DNA of 64,000 nucleotides from Chionis minor (taxonomy: Eukaryota; Chordata; Aves; Charadriiformes; Chionididae), in contig VZSF01005691.1 in assembly GCA_013398295.1 (NCBI GenBank), forward strand, positions 164,296-228,295, read 5' to 3'. Positions 58,202 to 64,000 of the stretch are shown here, piece after piece (position 1 is the first letter of the stretch; every line of letters starts with the position of its first letter). Position numbers and translations under genes: made by a program. The notes under the pieces are model-generated. The model was not told where the DNA came from, searched no databases, and saw only the letters and a list, made by a program, of their open reading frames with translations.

Positions 58202-61200
58202 GTAAGATATATTTTAACTTTGGATAAGACATTAAATAGTTAAACTTTTAATTTCCGTTTCTGAAATAAAAAACCTCACCTCTTTTTAATTGCATTTTGC
58301 TCAGTGTTTTAGCATTTATAAAAATAAATTCAGCTCAGTGTTCTGTGCTATTGATAATCTGCTTTAATTTCCCTACTAATATGATAAAAATTGAAAGCAG
58401 TGTGTAAGCTGTTTGATTAATGGATGTGAAGCAAAACCATATTTTGCCTCAAAAAAAAAAAAAAGCATTCAGAAAACACCTAGTCTATGGAAATAAGTGA
58501 GCAACAATAGCTACAGCTGGTGCTGTTTGTCTTCAGAAGATCGTATCACAGTCATACATTTCTTGTGATTGAGATATGAGAATACGATTTTAGCAAGAGG
58601 ACACTTTGTTCTCTTCAAGAAAGATACTGTCAGATCGTTATGATAAATAGCTTGTAAATTGCACAATTATTTGTGTGTCTAACAGGTTTAAGAAAACAGC
58701 TCTTCCATCAGGAGCGGTCTTCATGGCCCTGCTTTCTGCCAGAAGCAGCTAACAATCATGAAGAAATCAATAAAACTGTCTCAAAAAATATACCATCTTA
58801 AGAACTAATATGCTGTGATGTCAGGGACTGGAACACACTGACTTTCAGCTGCTGATTTCAGAGGCAAATGGAGAAGCATTAGTCATAAGCAGTAACAGGA
58901 AGACAAGCAGTGTCAGTCTCAGAAACCATACAAAGCTAGTTGGTGTTGTAATAAAAAAGCCAAACAGAAATGTACAGAGAGCTCAAAATCTGTGGTGACC
59001 AATGGAGAGGAAAGAAAAATGAAGGAGACCTATTATGGAGAAACGAAAGGTTAAAGATGTGAGTAGAGCAGTGAAGGATGAGGAGGCAAAATTAAGTTAG
59101 AAGTAAATAGAGCATTTGAGGGTGATAGTAACAGCAGTGACATCCAGTTTAGAAGCACCTCATACATATTTTGTCAATGGTTAAAAATAGGCAGATGGGA
59201 CATAAGGAAAGTAAGATGATACACGGCGATTTAGAATCTGTGGAAGTGATAATAGTTGCAGTTCCCACAGAAGTCTGTGATTTTGCTTGATTCGTGCCAA
59301 CGTATTCTGATAGTATTCAGCATGACAAAACTGAGATGTGCTCTATTTCCTGCAAGATCTCCTTTTCTTTTTTCTTTTGTAACTGGCTTTGCTGTCATGA
59401 GTTTGCATAGTACATGCCAATTTTATGTCAATCATGAAAATAATTGAGATGATTAGAAAGTATTTGTTCATATAAATAGAAGCATTTTTAATGTAGTAAT
59501 TTTAAAAGAAGGAGCTTTAAAAATTCTTACTGTTATACTGCAAGGATCAAAATGAAAGACATTACACTTTTCTATAGTAGGTTGCAAACAGTCAGTTTGA
59601 ACTAGGGAATGTAGGAAAAGCTATTCCTTTGAAAATACATTACTTTGGGATATGATGGAGCCCACATTATAGAACTAGGATTATAAACTAATGTGTGGGT
59701 GTCACCAAGGCAGCCTGGAACAGGGTGTGTTCTCCTTAGGAGCAACACTTTATCCTAGATTCATACAGATGCAAACAGTCTGCCAATAACATATCTGTTC
59801 ATTCCAAGATGAAAAGGCATCAAGATCTGTAAATAGCAAAACAGTTACCAGTGAGTTATGGGTAGATTTTAATGGGTACCTCGAGGCCTATGTTGAAGTC
59901 ATAGAAGATCTCATGACTGCATAATAGTTCATTATGAAAAAGCTCTATTTCCTCCCACATCTCCTGTGTGAGAGACTTTTCATCATGAATGTGCTATTGA
60001 TCTCACTTTATATTGACTTTTTTTGTGAGACAGGACAGCTCCTACAAGAAAACAAATCAGCCAGTCTTCTGACTGGAATTGGAAATGGGGATAAGGATCC
60101 TCCTGATTACACTGAATATTTTCATCTGTGCTTATGCTATTTGTATAATACATACACAGTCAGACATTGTGGATGTCATTAGGTCTCCTCACTCCAGGCC
60201 TTCCAACAACTGCTTCAGCCTCCCTAGAAAGAGCCTTTGGTGTAAAATACTGAATATTTGAGCTTCTGTCTTCTAAGAAAAGCAAACAGGATGTAAAAGA
60301 ATGTTCCATGTCCTTCGGAGTTCTAGGACTGATGTAAATGGCCCAAGAAAATATTGCCATAGTAACAGTGATACACTCGAAGTCTTTTTAAGGGCAAAAG
60401 GAAACCTAATGTATATCCAGGAATTTTTTGTTTATGCAGTCAATATTTAAGCAATGTAGAAATCCGTATTACTTAATGAATGTAGCTCACACAGAGCTGA
60501 TTGCTTAACCACAACATTCTCTTGGAGCAATTTGCAGTTCTTCCTAACCTTGATGCTCCCACTGCCAGCCAGAGCAATGGTGTTTTAATTAGCCAAGGTC
60601 GTCTCTGACTGTTCCCACAGCTGGGCATGGGGCTCCTGCTGGATTCACTCTCCCCCAGCCATCTCCACTGTTTCCACGATTGGCATCTTCAGCCCTTTCC
60701 CAAGAGAAAGATGTTCCTAGTGGAGGTTTCTTCTTCCTTCGTCAGGGGCCCAGTTGAGGTTATTTTTATACAGTGGCTCAGGCCAGGGCAAGGCTGAGCC
60801 CCTGCCCTGCCGGGTCAGCGCACGGCTGAGCCTGCCCCCCACTAGGGGCAGAAATCTTATTTACTGGGCTACAACAGTTAGCCATGAATGAGGAGGCACA
60901 CGTTAGAAAGTTCATCAACAGATCTGCTAACTACCTGTTGATCACATCTTGTATTTTTCTGATGAGCCTTGATCAAGGAAGTGAAATTTGAAAAAGTCCA
61001 GTAAATGTATAGGGCTGATATTTTCTTTTCGTATTTTTTTGAACATATTTTTGTTTTCCTAGCATGTTAAAGGGCATTTCCAAATAAAGTTTAGCTTTAC
61101 AATCTGAGCTGGTTGGGTACAAAAGCTGTCTCAGGCCTAGCTGTTTGCTTGTCTTGTCATTTACTAGCTCCATGCCAGGCATGGTTTGGTGTCGCATGAA

Positions 61201-63982
61201 TGTTATGCTGGAAGGGCAGCACTGGATGGGAGGGAGACAGCTGCCTGTGCGAAGAGCTTTGGTTGTGGTGCTCCACAGGTGATGGAGCCCTCTCCAGCCT
61301 CTTCCTTTCCTGGGAGCAGAGTTGGGAAGTGGCAGCACCATACAGGCAGCAGGGAGCAGGCCTGGAGGGAGAGAGCAGCTCTCTCCTGCTGAGGAAAGCC
61401 AGCGGGACAGGAACACCCAACTGAGAGCCCTGAGAGGAGCAGGGAGTCTTCTTGCAGCTTCTGCTCACAAGTGCAGATTTTACTGTTAGAAGGGTGAGCA
61501 CCTGAGTGCTGGCAGCTTTGCAACCCACTGCATGGAGTTTCCTTTACTCTGAGCACGATAGGCAAACCAAGAGAAGCGGCTCCTGAGAAAGACAAAGACC
61601 TTCTCTCTCTATTAAATCAAAGCTTGCTCTCAATGCCCTCTTGTGGGAGTACACAGAATAGAGCTACTGGACAACTGGACAGCTGATGGCACTGCCACCT
61701 CCTTCCTTCACAATGTTTTGTTCGATTTTATCAGTTAGAGGGGTTTCAAGAACATCTGGTAGTTGAGATAGATAAAGGCGAGCCGGGTCTGTTAACTTGG
61801 CAAGCCTCAAAAATTAGAAAAAGACTTGTTCAGCGCATCCAGTTAATTCTGGGCATTATCAGAACCTGAAGATAGGTGAAGCAGGGAATTTTAATATTGA
61901 ACGGTAGGGCATCTTTAGTACCTTAAGTAATAAGGTAGCTTGAATCAAAGCATCAGTCAGGTGGGCTGGTATGGAATTCACCAGTGATACAGAAGGAGGC
62001 GGCAATTTTATGAGGTGTTGTACTGACTATTTTCATTATTTGGGTGGATTTCTTCTGGTAGTGTAAGTCGCTGGAACCCAAGAATTTTGTAGTGCTCTGG
62101 GAGGAGAAGTCATGTTTTTTTCATGTCAAATAAGTGATGGGATTATATTATGTCCATTGTAACCCCTTTGCCCGTTTTAAATTTTCAAATAGATTATTAA
62201 TTTAATAGATTTCAAAACTGTGCACATGTGCCTGAGTGCAGAAGCGAACCCTATACTAGTAAGGTGCCACCAGTGTAAACTAGGTAGAAAAAACATGATT
62301 ACATAGTGATTTTTTACTTTGGCACTTAGCACTGAATTTTGTTGTAATTTATACGCATAAGATTCTTAATCTGACTTCCTTACTTATGTCATGGTCCATA
62401 TGAATTCTCTATGTGCAACATGAGCCTTGTTTCAGATTTTGCCTGTGTCTCATTCATGTTTATCACTAATCATGAGAAAATATGAATCAGCTGTCAAAAT
62501 CTACCATCAGTCACATACTGACTTAAATAAGTTTTTAGGCCTTATACAGCAGACAAATAAATTTGCAAGCCTTTTAACATGCTTTCTGAAGATCAAATCT
62601 ATATCATTTCCTCTGACGTCTCATACCATGAGCTTTTGGAATCCTGTAGTAGCTATTATGGCTAAAGAAGTGGTCCCTGCAACACTGAACATTTGAAAAT
62701 CAAAATCATAAAAGGATGTGCTGTGTTGTGTAGCTCAACTCACTCCGCCACAAGGCAGAAGGTAACACTTTTTTTGTGCTTTAAAAAATCTTCTCCTCTG
62801 CATCATTCTTCTATGACTTTCTAAGCTTTGTTTTCAATAAGCATGCAAAAGCTGTTCTATTTTAGGCAGCTTTTGGCTGACCTAGATGCTTTTAGTTAAT
62901 GTCAAGACCACTTCACATTGTAAAATCATTGAGTCGCTCCATCCTCCATTCCACGCTAATCCTCTCCAGTCCTGTCCTCAACAATTCAAAGGAAAGAACT
63001 GGCCTGAGAAATCTATTGGTGCTTACCCATCTTTAGAGTCAGTCGCAGATACTCAGTTTTGCTTGCATCTCATGCGTCAGATTATTGTTCCATATCAACG
63101 GCCCTTACAGAAGCAGCCCAAAAGCCAGGTATTCTTTTCTCTGGTGTCCCCTAATGACAGAATTCATGTAAGCAACGTGCCTGTATCTAATCTCTAGTCA
63201 AAGCATTAAGGTTTTTCAGACCAAGTCAAAACCTGGAAGCTGAAGACCGAAGGAGGCAAGGTGGTTTCTGCAGCTCCTGGCCAGAAGAGCTCTGACTCAT
63301 AGTGGGCCCGTGGTGGCATGAGAGCGAAAGGTTGACTGCCTTTCCTTTGCCCAGCTGGGACAGTGCTGGTGGGATGCTGGGTTTCAGAAACACTCCAGAA
63401 GGTGGGCTGCCGAGGGCAGGCTTCCCACAGTTACACATGCGAACTTAACATGCTGGAAAATAAACACTATTTATGTGTACGTGGAAATGTATTCAATATG
63501 TATTTCTGTGGTTATTGGGGAATGTTTATCGTCACATCTAACATGTAAGTGTACCTGCTTCCCCTGGAAGGAATTCAGGTTAGAACACTGAGTGGAAAAA
63601 AACCATACCAGTAGAGTGCAGAAAAAGACTTTTAAGTTTCATCGTGTTGCAAATTATACTAACACATAAAAACTATTGAATTGTATTAAAGAAAAACAAA
63701 TCAATTATCATTCAGTAGCAATTTTTTTTTTCAGTCATCTAAAAAATAAGCAAAGTCTCTTTTTTTGTGAGAAATCAAATGGCATGTTTCTCCAATAGTT
63801 CTCTATCTGCAAATACTAAGCATGATGTGTTTAAATTAGAAGGTGAATAGTAAAAGTTGGAACCCTTTGAAAAAAGATAAGTCAATTCTTCAATCAAAAA
63901 TGTAATTAGTTTATATGGGATTTACTTTATCATTGCTCTACTGCAAGTGTTATGAGATTATTTTTGTATTTCAGTTTATCCC
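58202..63982. other. Downstream intron or intergenic DNA, no exon recognised
   Basis: Because the exon ending at 58201 has a good donor and an incomplete EGF, this stretch is probably the next intron, at least 5.8 kb long. I found no further EGF exon. Two GC-rich segments (60590-60850 and 61200-61450) stand out, with overlapping open frames on both strands but no protein family signature. An A run lies at about 58449-58463. Confidence 0.5.
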
Positions 63983-64000
63983 TGTCCTGGTTCCGGCAGG
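63983..64000 (+). mobile_element. Possible start of an ERVL-type LTR at window edge
   Basis: The last 18 bases read TGTCCTGGTTCCGGCAGG, very close to the opening of avian ERVL LTRs (compare TGTCCTGGTTTGAGG at 7007 and TGTGCTGGTTTTGGCTAGG at 50032). Only the edge is visible, so this is a lead that needs the next bases of the scaffold. Confidence 0.5.

Noticed and set aside
61157..61595. Overlapping 123-, 130- and 147-codon minus-strand frames
   Set aside because: Three frames open at once in a GC-rich segment, none with a family signature. One real gene would not explain all.
63363..63548. Further EGF-like exon (Cys-rich frame after CTTCCCACAG)
   Set aside because: The cysteine spacing does not give the C-x-C pair of an EGF domain, and no good phase-1 donor follows at the proper distance.

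Overview
The window looks like nuclear DNA of a bird, from a draft assembly. The evidence is several CR1 LINE fragments ending in the avian-type ATTCTATG tail, avian-style ERVL-like LTRs (TG...CA ends, CTGGTTT starts), an AT-rich low-gene background, and runs of N. I see no bacterial genes, operons, CRISPR arrays or RNA genes.

The only host coding sequence I can support is a pair of EGF-domain exons on the + strand at 56082-56195 and 58079-58201. Both are flanked by AG/GT splice sites, both are phase 1-1, and they join in frame into a chain of calcium-binding-type EGF repeats. The best guess is EYS (eyes shut homolog), a very large photoreceptor extracellular-matrix gene with huge introns. 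That name rests on remembered resemblance and is not proven. If it is right, everything upstream of 56082 is intron or more distal gene territory, and everything after 58201 is the next intron.

The rest is repeats and unassigned intronic or intergenic DNA. CR1 fragments lie at 10.6-11.3, 15.2, 29.1-29.8 (two, opposed), 31.0-31.3, 35.2-35.7, 35.9-38.5 (the longest, minus strand, with a dead reverse transcriptase), 40.7-41.0, 43.4-43.9 and 53.9-54.8 kb. The last joins ORF1 to the end of ORF2 and lacks the usual 3' tail. LTRs lie at 7007-7696, 50032-50625 (solo LTR with a near-perfect 5-bp target duplication), a short remnant at 15945-16006, and a probable LTR start at the right edge (63983). 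A GC-rich degenerate repeat block sits at 46.6-47.6 kb, and microsatellites occur at 3.0 and 42.6 kb.

The strongest unexplained structure is technical. Every N in the window is flanked by the same sequence on both sides (2142, 278, 1311 and 525 bp, plus a short G-run repeat). These look like contig ends that overlapped but were not merged, adding about 4.5 kb of false tandem duplication and duplicating spurious ORFs. I found no convincing new biological system.
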